Notes: generated by a model not told the origin, from the sequence alone. A stretch of DNA of 55,690 nucleotides from Microcaldota archaeon (GCA_021851065.1 JAJZJQ010000008.1:1-55690); one strand, 5' to 3'. Positions 24,089 to 33,834 are shown, numbered from the stretch's first letter. Translations and numbers: made by a program.

Positions 24089-25213
24089 TTGTCTTATTCT
24101 CTTGGCATAATAGGCATAGGCCACTGGTTCGAAAGGCTCTACGAGGGCATGCTAAAGGCAGATACGATAAGGCTAAGGCATGCGGCCAGCGCAAGCGGCT
24201 ACGACAAGAAGAAAGAGCAGCTGGAAAAAATAGGCATTACGCAAGCAGATTACTACCAGATAAACGGAAACGAGCCCATACCGGACGCATTCTTCAGAGG
24301 CGTTGACATAATCCACATATCGGACCCAAACGAGTTCCACGCCGCCCAGACGCTTCAGTCCCTGGGAAATGGCAAGGCCACTATAACCGAGAAGACATTC
24401 GGGGTCAACCGGAAGGAGTTCGATGAAGTGACATCATACATAAGGAAAAACAGGCTGGAAGGCAGGGTCTACCTTCATCTGCATTACGCTCACAAGCTGC
24501 TTACAGTATATCTTGCTGACATGCTTGAGAGATTCACAAGTGAATATGGGAAGGTCGTTTCATCCTCTGCAACATTCTTCGAGGCGGCACCTCCAGAAAT
24601 GCACAGGCGCAGGCTGTGGCTCTTCGCGCCTCAGAACGGCGGCCTGTTTATGGACTGGATACATCCCTTTGAGGTGTACCATGCCGGCGCTCTCGCAGAA
24701 CGGATTGAACTTCGCAATGCAGAGAACTATGCCGTAAATCCTTCATACGGGACGCAGTATCCCACCGGCATACATGCGCAGGCTGCTCTCTACGGCAAGT
24801 ACTTTGCACACGGGGCAATGGCTCAGGTACGGATAGCAAAGGGGATAAGGCCGGAGTACCAGAAGGAAGCCATGAGGTTCATGTTCGAGGGCGGCCAGAG
24901 TCTTGACCTTTCTTTCATGCACGCAGAGGTTGAATTCATGACAAGGCAGCGGGGAACCTGGGAACTTCACGAGAAGGTGGACGGCAGGGTGCTTGACTCG
25001 GCATGCCCGCAGGGGCCAAATTCATCCGACATACTCGTGAACGACATAGCGGCACTGTGCCAGGGCGTAAACCAGGGGTTCAAGATGGCTGATATCGATG
25101 CAATATTCGCATCTCAGTGGATATACCAGGAAAAATATGCCTCATCCGAGCCTATCAGTGATGAAGGCATGGTAAATGGGTTTGTGAAAGAAGGGCTTGA
25201 GAACAGCACCTGA
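24089..25213 (+). CDS. Gfo/Idh/MocA-family oxidoreductase
   Basis: The 374-residue protein has an N-terminal Rossmann fold (LGIIGIGHWFERLYEGM) and the TEKTFGVNRKEF segment corresponding to the catalytic EKP region. The C-terminal Gfo/Idh beta domain contains FAPQNGGLFMDWIHPFE, equivalent to the GG-x-x-x-D-x-x-x-H substrate motif. It oxidises or reduces a sugar or sugar phosphate with NAD(P). The start is a TTG at 24089, with GAGGCGG as a possible ribosome-binding site; no ATG fits. Its position directly behind gnd makes glucose-6-phosphate, or another hexose phosphate entering that pathway, a reasonable guess for its substrate, but the sequence does not fix it. Confidence 0.75.
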   Translation: MSYSLGIIGIGHWFERLYEGMLKADTIRLRHAASASGYDKKKEQLEKIGITQADYYQINGNEPIPDAFFRGVDIIHISDPNEFHAAQTLQSLGNGKATITEKTFGVNRKEFDEVTSYIRKNRLEGRVYLHLHYAHKLLTVYLADMLERFTSEYGKVVSSSATFFEAAPPEMHRRRLWLFAPQNGGLFMDWIHPFEVYHAGALAERIELRNAENYAVNPSYGTQYPTGIHAQAALYGKYFAHGAMAQVRIAKGIRPEYQKEAMRFMFEGGQSLDLSFMHAEVEFMTRQRGTWELHEKVDGRVLDSACPQGPNSSDILVNDIAALCQGVNQGFKMADIDAIFASQWIYQEKYASSEPISDEGMVNGFVKEGLENST

Positions 25214-25223
25214 TCCTGCGGCA

Positions 25224-26912
25224 TCATGTCATGGCAAATGGCACGCACCATGGCAGGTATCTCGTCAGAGGGCTGCCGCATCCGTAACTCCCTACCGCCT
25301 CAATTGCGTCATGCATGTACTGGTTTGGGGTAGTGGTCATTATGAGCACCGGCCGGCTTGTGCTTGCGCCTCCCTCCATGCTAGATACTGTCACGGCGCA
25401 CTGCTCGTTTAGCACTGCGCTGGAGTTAGTTGCCGAGATGGCAGCGCTTATGTTGGCTATCTGGCCATGCGGTATTGAATAGCTTATTCCCTGCTGCGTG
25501 CTTAGCCCAGGGCAGTCGCTTATTGACACGCCAAATGTTCCGTTGGCCGCTCCTATATTGGCTACCTGCAGGTTCACTGAGCCTATGTTTCTTAGCCCTA
25601 TTGGAGTAACATTAACTCCAACTATCCTTGGCACTCCTGTCGGAAGAGTTGCGCCTATCAACGCGGAACTAAGAAGGAAGCCGAACCTGGGTTTTTCTAC
25701 GAATACGGATGGCAGGTCTACTGATACGCCAGGCATGCCGTTATACACTGCAGGCGCAGTCTGGTAGCCTGCTATTGCAACACCATTGCCGCCCAGTGCG
25801 GCTGCAAGCTGGTTGCCAAGCGAGCTGTATACGTTTACTGTGGCATTCATGCACTGCGCTGCTGCGATTATCGAAGCGTTTGTTATCGTTGTAGAGGATG
25901 CAAGGCCAGAGCAACCCTGCGAGAGGGCCGCTATGCTGCTTGGGCTGTAGCTCTGCATTTGCTGGGTTATCTTTTGGGTAGTGAACGAGCCGTACTGCAG
26001 CGCCCATCTGCTGTAACTTGATGCATACTGGGCAATCCATCCCCGACTTGTGGAGTTGACAAGCACGTATGCTGACTGGTTTGGGGCTTCTGGCACGGTT
26101 ATCTGCGTTCCATTCCACGACACCAAAGCAAGCCCATCATTTGATGATGCGCTATTTCCAGAAAGGTAATCTGCCAAAATGTCCTCGGTCTTTCCATTCG
26201 ACGTTATGGTTATCCCGGACGAAGCGATGGGCACAGGCGAAGGGGCCGGGCTGTACTCATACCCTATTGTCTGCCTATATATGCAATCTCTTGCTGCGAC
26301 GACGTTTTTCTGCGTACCATACGAAGGCTGCACCGTGATCACATAATCCCATTCCGTGTAAAGCGAGCCCATCCGGCCGCTTGCGGCGCATGCAGGCGCA
26401 GCTGAAGCATTCTGGAATGTTGCGCCACGCACGTATCCTGTCGTGGTTGCAGATGAAAGCAGGTACACCGGATGCATTGCTGTTAGATTGGCCAGATATA
26501 TCTCTTTCTGCTGGTTTGCGGTTGCTGCTATCTGTATTCCATATTCCGCAGTCACTGTCCGGCCTCTGTTATCCCTTGCCGTTATTGAGGCGCTGCTGAA
26601 GTTGCCGATTATCGTTGCATTGCCCCCGGTGAAGGCAATGCTCAGGTTCCACAGCGCGCCAGCCTGCGGGGATGTCGCATTTGACAGGTTGGCCAAGGAG
26701 TTGAATCCAAGGATGCCAACGCTGCTTAGCGCTGGACCTTGCTGCTGTGGCGAAACAAATACTCCTGTGCGGGTGCGCCGAGCAGCTAGTGCCAGTGCAG
26801 GGTGCTGTAACTGGATTGAGATATAGGTGGCAAGCAGGACCAGCGCCACTGCTGCCGCTATGGCTTGCCAAACCGGCCGTACTGCAGCATTCCTCTTACG
26901 TTTGGTGCGCAC
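25224..26912 (-). CDS. Large secreted protein with N-terminal anchor
   Basis: The 562-residue protein starts with a basic stretch (MRTKRKRNAA) and one membrane helix (about 15-32). The rest is predicted extracellular, beta-rich and Ser/Thr/Ala-rich with many N-x-S/T sites. The Cys residues come in likely pairs, including the last domain (about 430-530), an Ig/sandwich-like fold with SDCPG and EQCAVTV, and a Cys-containing tail CGSPLTRYLPWC. It starts with GTG at 26912; a TATA-like run lies near 26951-26961. No C-terminal membrane helix is present. The family is not recognised; envelope location is inferred. It converges on the Gfo/Idh gene with 10 bases between the stops. Confidence 0.65.
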   Translation of the reverse strand: MRTKRKRNAAVRPVWQAIAAAVALVLLATYISIQLQHPALALAARRTRTGVFVSPQQQGPALSSVGILGFNSLANLSNATSPQAGALWNLSIAFTGGNATIIGNFSSASITARDNRGRTVTAEYGIQIAATANQQKEIYLANLTAMHPVYLLSSATTTGYVRGATFQNASAAPACAASGRMGSLYTEWDYVITVQPSYGTQKNVVAARDCIYRQTIGYEYSPAPSPVPIASSGITITSNGKTEDILADYLSGNSASSNDGLALVSWNGTQITVPEAPNQSAYVLVNSTSRGWIAQYASSYSRWALQYGSFTTQKITQQMQSYSPSSIAALSQGCSGLASSTTITNASIIAAAQCMNATVNVYSSLGNQLAAALGGNGVAIAGYQTAPAVYNGMPGVSVDLPSVFVEKPRFGFLLSSALIGATLPTGVPRIVGVNVTPIGLRNIGSVNLQVANIGAANGTFGVSISDCPGLSTQQGISYSIPHGQIANISAAISATNSSAVLNEQCAVTVSSMEGGASTSRPVLIMTTTPNQYMHDAIEAVGSYGCGSPLTRYLPWCVPFAMT

Positions 26913-27027
26913 GATCCTATCAGCCCAACTAGATTAATCTTCGGGCATACAAATATAAAGCAGGAGCATTGGCCGGCAGGTCATCTCACCATTATTCATT
27001 GCGCTCTGCACAAAAACCCTGCATCCG

Positions 27028-27684
27028 CTACTTGCGTGAATCGGGGGACTCGCTCTTCTCGGCAAACATGCGCTTGTCAGCAATCCTAAGCAGTGCCTGC
27101 CCTGATCCTGCATCCACATCTGATGACGCCGACCCTATTGACACTGAAAGGTCAACAAGCAAGTCCGAAGTTTGATTTACCCTGACCTTCACTTCCATGG
27201 ACTTCCTCATCTCCATTATCCTACCCGCTGCCTCCCTGGCTCCGGCTCCAGACAGGATGACTACGAATTCGTCGCCTCCTGTCCTTACTGCAGTATCGTA
27301 CTCCCTGACTGCCTGCCTGATGCCTCTGGCTGCACTTATTATGAGCTGATCCCCAACATCATGCCCAAAGCTATCATTTACCCTTTTCAATCCATTGAGG
27401 TCCAGCACAATCACTGTGAATGGAATTCCAGTCCTGCGTGATCTGGCTTCTTCCAGACCAAGGCGGTCCTCAAGCAGCCTTCTGTTGCCAAGTCCGGTAA
27501 GGGAGTCGGTAAAGGCCTGGTCTCGCAGAGCAAGTTCGAGAACAGACTTCTCGGCGATCCTATTTGCCTGCCTAACAATGGTTTCATCCTGGCTCTTAAT
27601 GACCTTGTCCCTGCTGGCTAGCTCTCCCTCAAGCTCTCTAATAGCAGATCTGGCGAGAAATCTGGCCATCCTATGCCTTGACAT
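27028..27684 (-). CDS. GGDEF-domain protein (putative diguanylate cyclase)
   Basis: Residues about 12-55 form a coiled coil, followed by a full GGDEF domain: FTDSLTGLGNRRLLEDRL, FTVIVLDLNGLKRVNDSFGHDVGDQLI with the metal-binding Asp, and an intact GGDEF active site at residues 136-140. RxxD (REYD, 127-130) stands exactly five residues upstream, the standard inhibitory I-site. A DLSVSIGSA strand ends the fold. Diguanylate cyclases make the messenger c-di-GMP from two GTP, as dimers; the coiled coil would support that. There is no sensor domain or membrane helix. I use the ATG at 27684 because a TATA run (AATTTAAATATG, near 27718) lies about 34 bases upstream; a TTG at 27705 is also open. GGDEF proteins are rare in archaea. 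Confidence 0.88.
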   Translation of the reverse strand: MSRHRMARFLARSAIRELEGELASRDKVIKSQDETIVRQANRIAEKSVLELALRDQAFTDSLTGLGNRRLLEDRLGLEEARSRRTGIPFTVIVLDLNGLKRVNDSFGHDVGDQLIISAARGIRQAVREYDTAVRTGGDEFVVILSGAGAREAAGRIMEMRKSMEVKVRVNQTSDLLVDLSVSIGSASSDVDAGSGQALLRIADKRMFAEKSESPDSRK

Positions 27685-27800
27685 CTTATCTACAATTCTT
27701 CTCAATTTTCACATATTTAAATTATGCGATTTCCACAAATAGTACACAGAAAGCTGTTCCTTTGACAAACTGAAAGAGAGCGCTAACAATTCCAGTGAGC

Positions 27801-28247
27801 TCATGCTGCATTCTTACTGCCCCTGAGCAGGGCCTCAAATCCGTCAATGCTCTCCGTTATTCTTGTTGAAACTGCCATTACCTGGTAGTCATTGCCCTCT
27901 CTGGCTAGCATCCTTGCGAGATAACCAAGCGATCCGGCTTCACCAAGAGCGTACCTGCGCATGTCACCCGCATCTATGCGTATCTTGCCATAACTGCCTG
28001 TTATGGCCTCCAGGCTGCCGCCATCCTGCAGCATTTCTGCAAGATTTCTGTAGCTGTCTGTTGCCTCACTCATGTGTCTTCGCACAGCAGTCAGGGCAGC
28101 AGAAGGGCCAACGCAGCTGCCGCTAACGCAGCGCGCATGGATCTCATTAAGATGCCGTGATGCCGCCCTTAGGCTGTCTGATATCTCTGCAGTGCGTATC
28201 TCCCTGTAAGGTCTCCCGCCATCCGGCTTGAAAGATAATAAAGACAT
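27801..28247 (-). CDS. Unknown helical protein (148 aa)
   Basis: The protein is not recognised. It is soluble and almost fully helical (IRTAEISDSLRAASRHLNEIHARC; YALGEAGSLGYLARMLAREG), with two Cys close together (CVSGSC). GGAGG at 28257-28261 lies 9 bases before the ATG at 28247, and a TATA-like run TATTATTAAATA is further upstream near 28290. It lies upstream of the GGDEF gene on the same strand, about 115 bases apart, with a separate promoter for the latter. A link to c-di-GMP signalling would be a guess. Confidence 0.6.
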   Translation of the reverse strand: MSLLSFKPDGGRPYREIRTAEISDSLRAASRHLNEIHARCVSGSCVGPSAALTAVRRHMSEATDSYRNLAEMLQDGGSLEAITGSYGKIRIDAGDMRRYALGEAGSLGYLARMLAREGNDYQVMAVSTRITESIDGFEALLRGSKNAA

Positions 28248-28424
28248 TATCGAAAACCTCCAATTACCTGCTTACATTGTCTGCAAGTTATTTAATAATA
28301 GCCAAGGCGCGATTCTGCGCGCACTGTGCACATGCAGCTTGTAAGAAACAGCCTACACGGCAATTGCCGCGGCTGCCTATCGGGCAGCATTCAGATTCTT
28401 TTTCATTTCCAAATACAAAGAAAT

Positions 28425-31327
28425 GGAGAAGCAAGCTTGTTTTTTTGGAAAGTTTTGAAAACTTTTCCTAAAATTTTAGGTGTTAGTTGCGGTGGACTCA
28501 CAGGTCGCCGAAGCTTCCTGCTTACATCCCCGCCCTATCAAGGCCGTGTAATGCGGCCACCCTAAGTGTCTCGTTTCGGATGCGGCTTCGCCCTTAGATG
28601 CTTTCAGGGCTTATCCGCCCAGCGCGTGGCTACCCGGCAGTGCCTTTCGACAACCGGTCCACTAGAGGCGCCCACCTTTCGTTCCTCTCGTATTAAAAAG
28701 GTGTTATCCTCTGACACTAACACTCCCAGTAGTTGCTACCGTACTGTCTCGCGACGTACTGAACTCAGCTCATGTAGGTTTTTAATGGACGAGCAGTCCA
28801 ACCCTTGGGGGCTCCTGCACCCCCAGGATAACCTAAGCCCATATCGGTGTATCAAACGGCGGGGTCGATGTGAACTCTCACCCGCCACGAACCGGTTACC
28901 TCTAGAGTAACTTGTTTGACAGCTTGGTGCCCCATTAAAAAGGCATCCAACGTTCGTTAAGTCACTGTTTCCAGTCTGCATCCCACGCTTTTCGGGATAC
29001 AGTCAGCCCTGCATTTGCCTTTATGCTTCACAGAGGGTTCCCAACCCTCCTAAGCAGAGCATTGATCACTTTCGTTTCCTTATCGAAAGCAACCGCCCAG
29101 TCCAACTATCCATCTGCTGTTGTCCAATTACTTGTAAGTCGCGCGTTAGGCGCAGAGTGGTGTTACAGGATCGCTCAGCCCAGGCCGGAACCCGGCTTCG
29201 ACGCTCCCACTTACGCTTTGCAGCACCTAACGCACAACAGCAACAGACTATAGTCAAGTTTCATAGAGACTTCGCTACCCACTGAGAGAACGTGGCATGT
29301 ACACCACGTAGTAAGTTCACCAGGTCCCGAGTTGGGACAGTGGAAGAATCGTTACGCCCTTCATGCAAGTCACCTATTAAGTGACGAGGTATTACGCTAC
29401 CTAAAGAGAGTCAGAGTTACTCCCGCTCTTTGCTAGGGCTTAGTCCCGTTGAAACGGGGTTTCGCTGACTAGCGGTGAGCAGGCGTCACCCACTGTACTC
29501 AGCCTTGCGGCTGTGCGGTGAGTTGTGTTTTTGATAAACAGTCGTTCTTCCCTTGATAATGCTATCTGCGCTTACCAAGCGCAGACATGGCTTATAGATA
29601 ACATACGCCACTATTTTGCCGATTTCCCTAACCCGGGTTCCCCTGACACCCCTTGGCTTTTTCAGCCAGCAGCACCTGTACTGGATCTAGGTACGGATTA
29701 TCGCGATCGTTGCAGATTCCCTTTTCACGGGCTCAGGAATTTGGCCATTTCAGATCATTTAGCTGCTTCTCCTCATAATGAGACTCCGCAGCCTTTTGCT
29801 CCTGCTTTCAGGCCTATCCCCAAGCGTCAGAAATCTGCCTTGTGTTGCCACACCTACGCGACAAGCGCATGAATATTAACATGCTTCCCTTTTGCATGGT
29901 AGTGATTGGCTCCATGCTTAGGACCGGCTAACTCCCAGCTGACGATCATTGCAAGGAAAACCTTGTGCTTCCGGGGTACGGGATTCACGCCCGTATATGC
30001 TGTTACTAATACCAGGATTTTCACTGCTGCACGGTCCACTTGATCGCAGGATCAAGCTTCCAGCCGTGCAGTACGCCCTCCTACCCGATGTTATCGCCGA
30101 GGTTTCGGTACTTGGTTTAGCCCCGTCCATCTTCGGATAGTAATGACTCAATCGGTACGCTATGACGCGTTTTTTAAAGGGTGGCTGCTTCTGAGCCTAC
30201 CTCCCGACTGTCTAAGCCACTACCGTCCTTTGATGCACTTAACCAAGATTTAGGGACCTTAACCCCGGAAACTGCCTTTACAGCATCGCGACGCTAGCTT
30301 ACCCAACGTCGCCGACTCCTGGAGTCTACGCAGCACACGCATTCGGAGTTTGACGGGAGAGTGGCCCCTTTCGGAGCCGAACCCTCTAATCGGTCGCTCT
30401 ACCTCGTGTGCGAGCTCGTCCAAGGCTATCCTAAAGATACTTCGGAGGGGACCCGCTATTGCCATGTTCGAATGGTCTATCGCCCCTACCCGCAGCTCAC
30501 CCAACAGGACATGCCATGACAGGTTGCGGACCTCCACCAACTGTAAAGCTGGCTTCGTCCTGGCCGCGAGTAGATCACAATGGCTTCGGGTCGAACCGGA
30601 GCGACTTGAGGCATTTTCATGCCCAGCGCCTCCTTGCGTGCGCGCTCTCGCTTTCACTTCGCTATAAAGCTCGCCGCTCCGATGCACTCCCTGGCTCTTG
30701 CTTCGAGAAGAATGACAGAACGCTGGTCCGATGGGCTCGCTCCCCAATCACTTGGTTCGCTTCGCCCGCTTTCATTCCTTCCGCGCCCTGCCTTCTCGTA
30801 ACCACCTAGTTTCAGATCTGTTTCAATCCCACACGCGTGGGTTCTTTTCAGCTTTCACTCGCGCTACTTGTTCGCTATCGGTCTCTAGTCAATGTTTAGG
30901 GTTGGGGTTTAATGCCCCGTATTCGGCCGGCATACCAAAGCCGGACTACTCTCCTGCCACAAGACCCGCTCTGCTTAGTCTACGAGGCTGTCACTCTCTA
31001 TGGCCTTCCTTTCCAGAAAGTTCGACAGACATCGCGGGTTCATACATGGCCCACATCTATCCGATTTTGCAATCGGAAATTCGGTTTGCCCTGTGCCGGT
31101 TTCACTCGTGTTACTTACGGCATCGATATTCTTTCTCTTCCTGCGTGTACTAAGATATTTCAATTCCACGCGTACGCTCGCACCACTATTCATGGTGCAC
31201 ATTTAGGGTATCCCGGGTTCAAAGGCCGACATGCGCCTACCCCGGGCTTATCGCAGCTTGCCACGCCCTTCGTCGCTACTAGAGCCAAGCCATCCACTAG
31301 GTGGCTTAGTTACAAGCTTGCTTCTCC
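28425..31327 (-). repeat. 16-bp inverted repeat: 23S rRNA processing stem
   Basis: GGAGAAGCAAGCTTGT (28425-28440) is the exact reverse complement of 31312-31327. The two copies flank the 23S gene directly and would pair in the precursor, forming the long stem with bulges that archaeal tRNA-splicing endonuclease cuts to release 23S rRNA. A second hairpin, GGAAAGTTTT-GA-AAACTTTTCC-like, lies inside the 3' arm at 28447-28468. Confidence 0.8.
28470..31309 (-). rRNA. 23S ribosomal RNA (ends approximate)
   Basis: The sequence is recognisable along its length on the minus strand: near the 5' end the conserved CCTAGTGGATGGCTTGGC, the central peptidyl-transferase region, the sarcin-ricin-type hairpin region and the 3' segment GCATCTAAGGGCGAAGCC followed by GAAACGAGACACTTAG. 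The length of about 2.84 kb is slightly short for an archaeal 23S and I see no inserted homing-endonuclease ORF or obvious intron. No 16S, 5S or tRNA-Ala lies beside it, so the rRNA genes are unlinked here. The ends are set just inside the processing stem and may be off by 10-20 bases. Open frames within it are shadows. Confidence 0.92.
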
Positions 31328-31390
31328 TCAAATCAATTGCAATACATGCAATCTCACTAGTATCTATGGCAATCCAAGCAGAGGTGAGAT

Positions 31391-31520
31391 AGCCTAAGGC
31401 TATCGGAATATGTTGTTTCATCAAGCAGACAGAAACCGCTCTCTAAACATAAGCCTCTACAAGCTCATGCTGGCCATAAATGCACCAAAAGGATAGTTAT
31501 GAAGAAAAGCTTTATATACC
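31391..31520 (-). promoter_or_regulatory. 23S rRNA promoter and leader
   Basis: GGTATATAAAGC on the minus strand (31509-31520) is a strong TATA box; transcription would start near 31485 and make a leader of about 150 bases before the processing stem. The leader holds ATCTCAC/GTGAGAT arms (around 31350 and 31384) and the palindrome TAGCCTAAGGCTA (31391-31403), probably folding during rRNA maturation. The rest of the 323-base gap 31328-31650 shows no gene. Confidence 0.5.
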
Positions 31521-31650
31521 CTACTAATGCGCGCGTTTAACCAGATACTGGGGCAAGACCTGTGATTTTGTGAGGGCATTTGTATTTTCCCGACAATACG
31601 GGTTATTGCAATAGCAGCTACGTTCTTCTTAGCGACCAGGACCTGTGCAT

Positions 31651-32007
31651 CTATTCCGAGGTCTTTTTCTTCGTCTCAGCGCTTATGGCATTATTCCCGT
31701 CTCCTAGCCGTGCTGCCAGCTCGGCTTGCTGTTTCGGTGGCTGCGTAACTCTGCGAGGGTTTTCCTTAACCTTTCGCGAGAATCCACTAACACGCGCGCT
31801 CTCCTCAAGGGCCCTGTCTACGGCCTCCTCAGTTATCCTCTCTGCAAATCCTGTATGCTGGCTGGTATTAGATGCGACACCTATGGCAAGTTTGTAGAAC
31901 TTCAGGGAGCGATCCAGATCACTGCTTCTCCTGGCTACCTCAAGAAGGCGTCTCAGAAGATCCTGTTGTTGCTGTGCAGTGTAAACCTTGGCCGAGCCTA
32001 CGCTCAT
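31651..32007 (-). CDS. Unknown small helical protein (118 aa)
   Basis: The protein has a TPR-like or helical-hairpin look: QQQQDLLRRLLEVARRSSDLDRSLKFYKLAIGVASNTSQHTGFAERITEEAVDRALEE, then a polar, Lys/Thr-rich tail. It has no membrane segment or known motif. The ATG at 32007 is supported by a TATA-like TTAATAA about 33 bases upstream (near 32040). Its function is unknown. Confidence 0.55.
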   Translation of the reverse strand: MSVGSAKVYTAQQQQDLLRRLLEVARRSSDLDRSLKFYKLAIGVASNTSQHTGFAERITEEAVDRALEESARVSGFSRKVKENPRRVTQPPKQQAELAARLGDGNNAISAETKKKTSE

Positions 32008-32194
32008 AAGACCATCAGAGTATTATGTGCATTCTCCTTATTAAGCTAAGTTATCCGGGAAGCCTCAAAAATACGCAATCGCTGCAGCTGCCGAATGGAT
32101 GTGTGCATAAATTCCGCTTTTATGGAAGCTTTATAAAGGAGGATGGCAATGCTAATAGTGTCCCTTTTCTTTTTTGGGATATAGCGACCATAAT

Positions 32195-33562
32195 ATGCAT
32201 AAGAATCCTAGACTTTTAGACGGCGCTAGTTATACAAAATGGATGATCGCCACACTGCCGGCTAACATAGCATACGCTCCTCTTGCAACCTTCGTGCCGC
32301 TTTACATACTTGCGATTGGCGGCAACGTTGTGCAGGTAGCCCTTGCTGCAGTGGCATTCAACGCAGTAGCCATGTCCACCTCGTTCATATGGGGCAAGAT
32401 ATCCGACGACACGCGACAGAGGAAGTCGCTGATACTGGTCTCCTACATAGCAATAACCATCCTGCTCACAGGCATGTACTACGCCCACTCCATATATGGC
32501 ATAATGCTTCTTTATGCAGGCATAGGCATATTCCAGCCTGCAAGCAATACCTACAACCTGCTGGTAATGGAGACCGACCGCAAGGAGAACTGGTCAAGGA
32601 ATCTCACAAAACTGCAGGCAATAGGCAACATCGGTGTGATAATCGGCCTCGCTATCGCCGCAGCAATTGCCGGCATATACGGCCTTCACCTCGTGCTAGA
32701 GGCGTTTGTGGCAGCTTCAGTTATCTCGATAGTTTTCGCTGCAGCCTTCGTTATAGAGCCGGAGGTTCATCCCAGGATCGAGCGTTCCCTGCTAAACAGG
32801 ATAAACGACGCACTCCTACTTATGCTCACATATCCATTTCGCTTCGTGCATATGCCAAAACTGCACCTTGAGATAAAGTACATGTTCAAGCTGCATAGCG
32901 CCAGGCATGTGGCACGCAGCCTGGGCACTCCCATAGCGCTGCTATGCATTGCATGGTTCATGTACAACATAGGGATGAGCATGCTCAATACCGAGTACTC
33001 TGCATCCCTTGCAGTCCATGGCTTGTCCAAGTCGCCAATATTCACAATAATGCTTGCAGGAATGGTACTGCAGACTGTGATGTTCTATTATTCCAAGCGA
33101 ATAATCGGCAGCGAGGTAAGCGGTAGGATGGGCGCGGCCGCCGTGGCTCTAAGGGGGATAGCCTATACCATGATAGGCACAAGTTTCCTTGCCAGCGGCT
33201 TGGCATTTTTCAGCTACAATATAATAACATACACAATAGCCATAGGTATAGCCTATCCGCTGTATTTCACTTCCTCTTACATGCTGCTACTCAATTCCCT
33301 TGGGGACGAGAGGAAAGGCGGGATGATAGGGCTATACAGCGGGATAGGCTGGATAGGGTACTTCTTGGGTGCCGCAGTCGCAGCCGGAGCTGTCACACAA
33401 TATGGCTTTATGCGATATTATATGATCTCATCCATACCTTTGTTCGCAGCCATGTATATCTTCCTTGTCATGGTGCGCTCAGCAGGTGCAACAGCGTTGC
33501 ACAAGAAGATGCTGTCCGGAACTGCAAGTGCAAACGCATTGCCAAACAGGCCAGCCACCTGA
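32195..33562 (+). CDS. MFS transporter (12 membrane helices)
   Basis: The 455-residue protein has twelve hydrophobic segments in two groups of six, with the MFS loop 2-3 signature in the form WGKISDDTRQRKSLI (usual G-x-L-a-D-r-x-G-r-k). The substrate is unknown; the two halves are divided by a charged cytoplasmic loop around residues 200-250. I start at the ATG at 32195 (MHKNPRLLDG); the frame extends to a TTG at 32174, but the ATG fits the topology. It stands alone, downstream of no same-strand gene. A second MFS gene at 41513 is only distantly similar. Confidence 0.85.
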   Translation: MHKNPRLLDGASYTKWMIATLPANIAYAPLATFVPLYILAIGGNVVQVALAAVAFNAVAMSTSFIWGKISDDTRQRKSLILVSYIAITILLTGMYYAHSIYGIMLLYAGIGIFQPASNTYNLLVMETDRKENWSRNLTKLQAIGNIGVIIGLAIAAAIAGIYGLHLVLEAFVAASVISIVFAAAFVIEPEVHPRIERSLLNRINDALLLMLTYPFRFVHMPKLHLEIKYMFKLHSARHVARSLGTPIALLCIAWFMYNIGMSMLNTEYSASLAVHGLSKSPIFTIMLAGMVLQTVMFYYSKRIIGSEVSGRMGAAAVALRGIAYTMIGTSFLASGLAFFSYNIITYTIAIGIAYPLYFTSSYMLLLNSLGDERKGGMIGLYSGIGWIGYFLGAAVAAGAVTQYGFMRYYMISSIPLFAAMYIFLVMVRSAGATALHKKMLSGTASANALPNRPAT

Positions 33563-33576
33563 TTTATCCAGGCGTG

Positions 33577-33834
33577 TCAGTCTCTGTAGACTTCTACCAC
33601 GGCCTTCGTCCCATCTGTGCAGTAATGCAGCTGCGCCGCAGCAGCTGACATGTATGAAAGCACTCTCCTGCCCGTATCTGCACGTCTCAGCACCGCAGTA
33701 AATGCGCCCTCGTGTAGCCTAAGCACCTCTCCAAGCGCTTCATGCGGGGTATTGCCGGCAACGTGGCTTGTTGCCAATGAGATACCAAGGGCACTGCGCA
33801 TAGTAACATGATACTTGAAGTTTCTTGCTGCCAT
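33577..33834 (-). CDS. Unknown small protein (85 aa)
   Basis: The protein starts MAARNFKYHVTMRSALGISL and is predicted to alternate strands and short helices, with no membrane segment. AAGGATAAT just before the ATG and a TTTAAAAA box about 32-38 bases upstream (around 33866-33872) support expression. It is not recognised. It converges on the MFS transporter gene with a 14-base gap. Confidence 0.5.
   Translation of the reverse strand: MAARNFKYHVTMRSALGISLATSHVAGNTPHEALGEVLRLHEGAFTAVLRRADTGRRVLSYMSAAAAQLHYCTDGTKAVVEVYRD

Noticed and set aside
25224-26912. HAP2/fusexin-like cell-fusion protein
   Set aside because: The sandwich-like domain with a Cys pair recalls HAP2 domain III, and a HerA-like gene is nearby, but there is no C-terminal membrane anchor, no recognisable HAP2 core motif and no fusion loop that I can identify.
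28470-31300. Several ORFs of 60-160 codons on both strands
   Set aside because: They lie entirely inside the 23S rRNA gene, and conserved rRNA sequence explains them.
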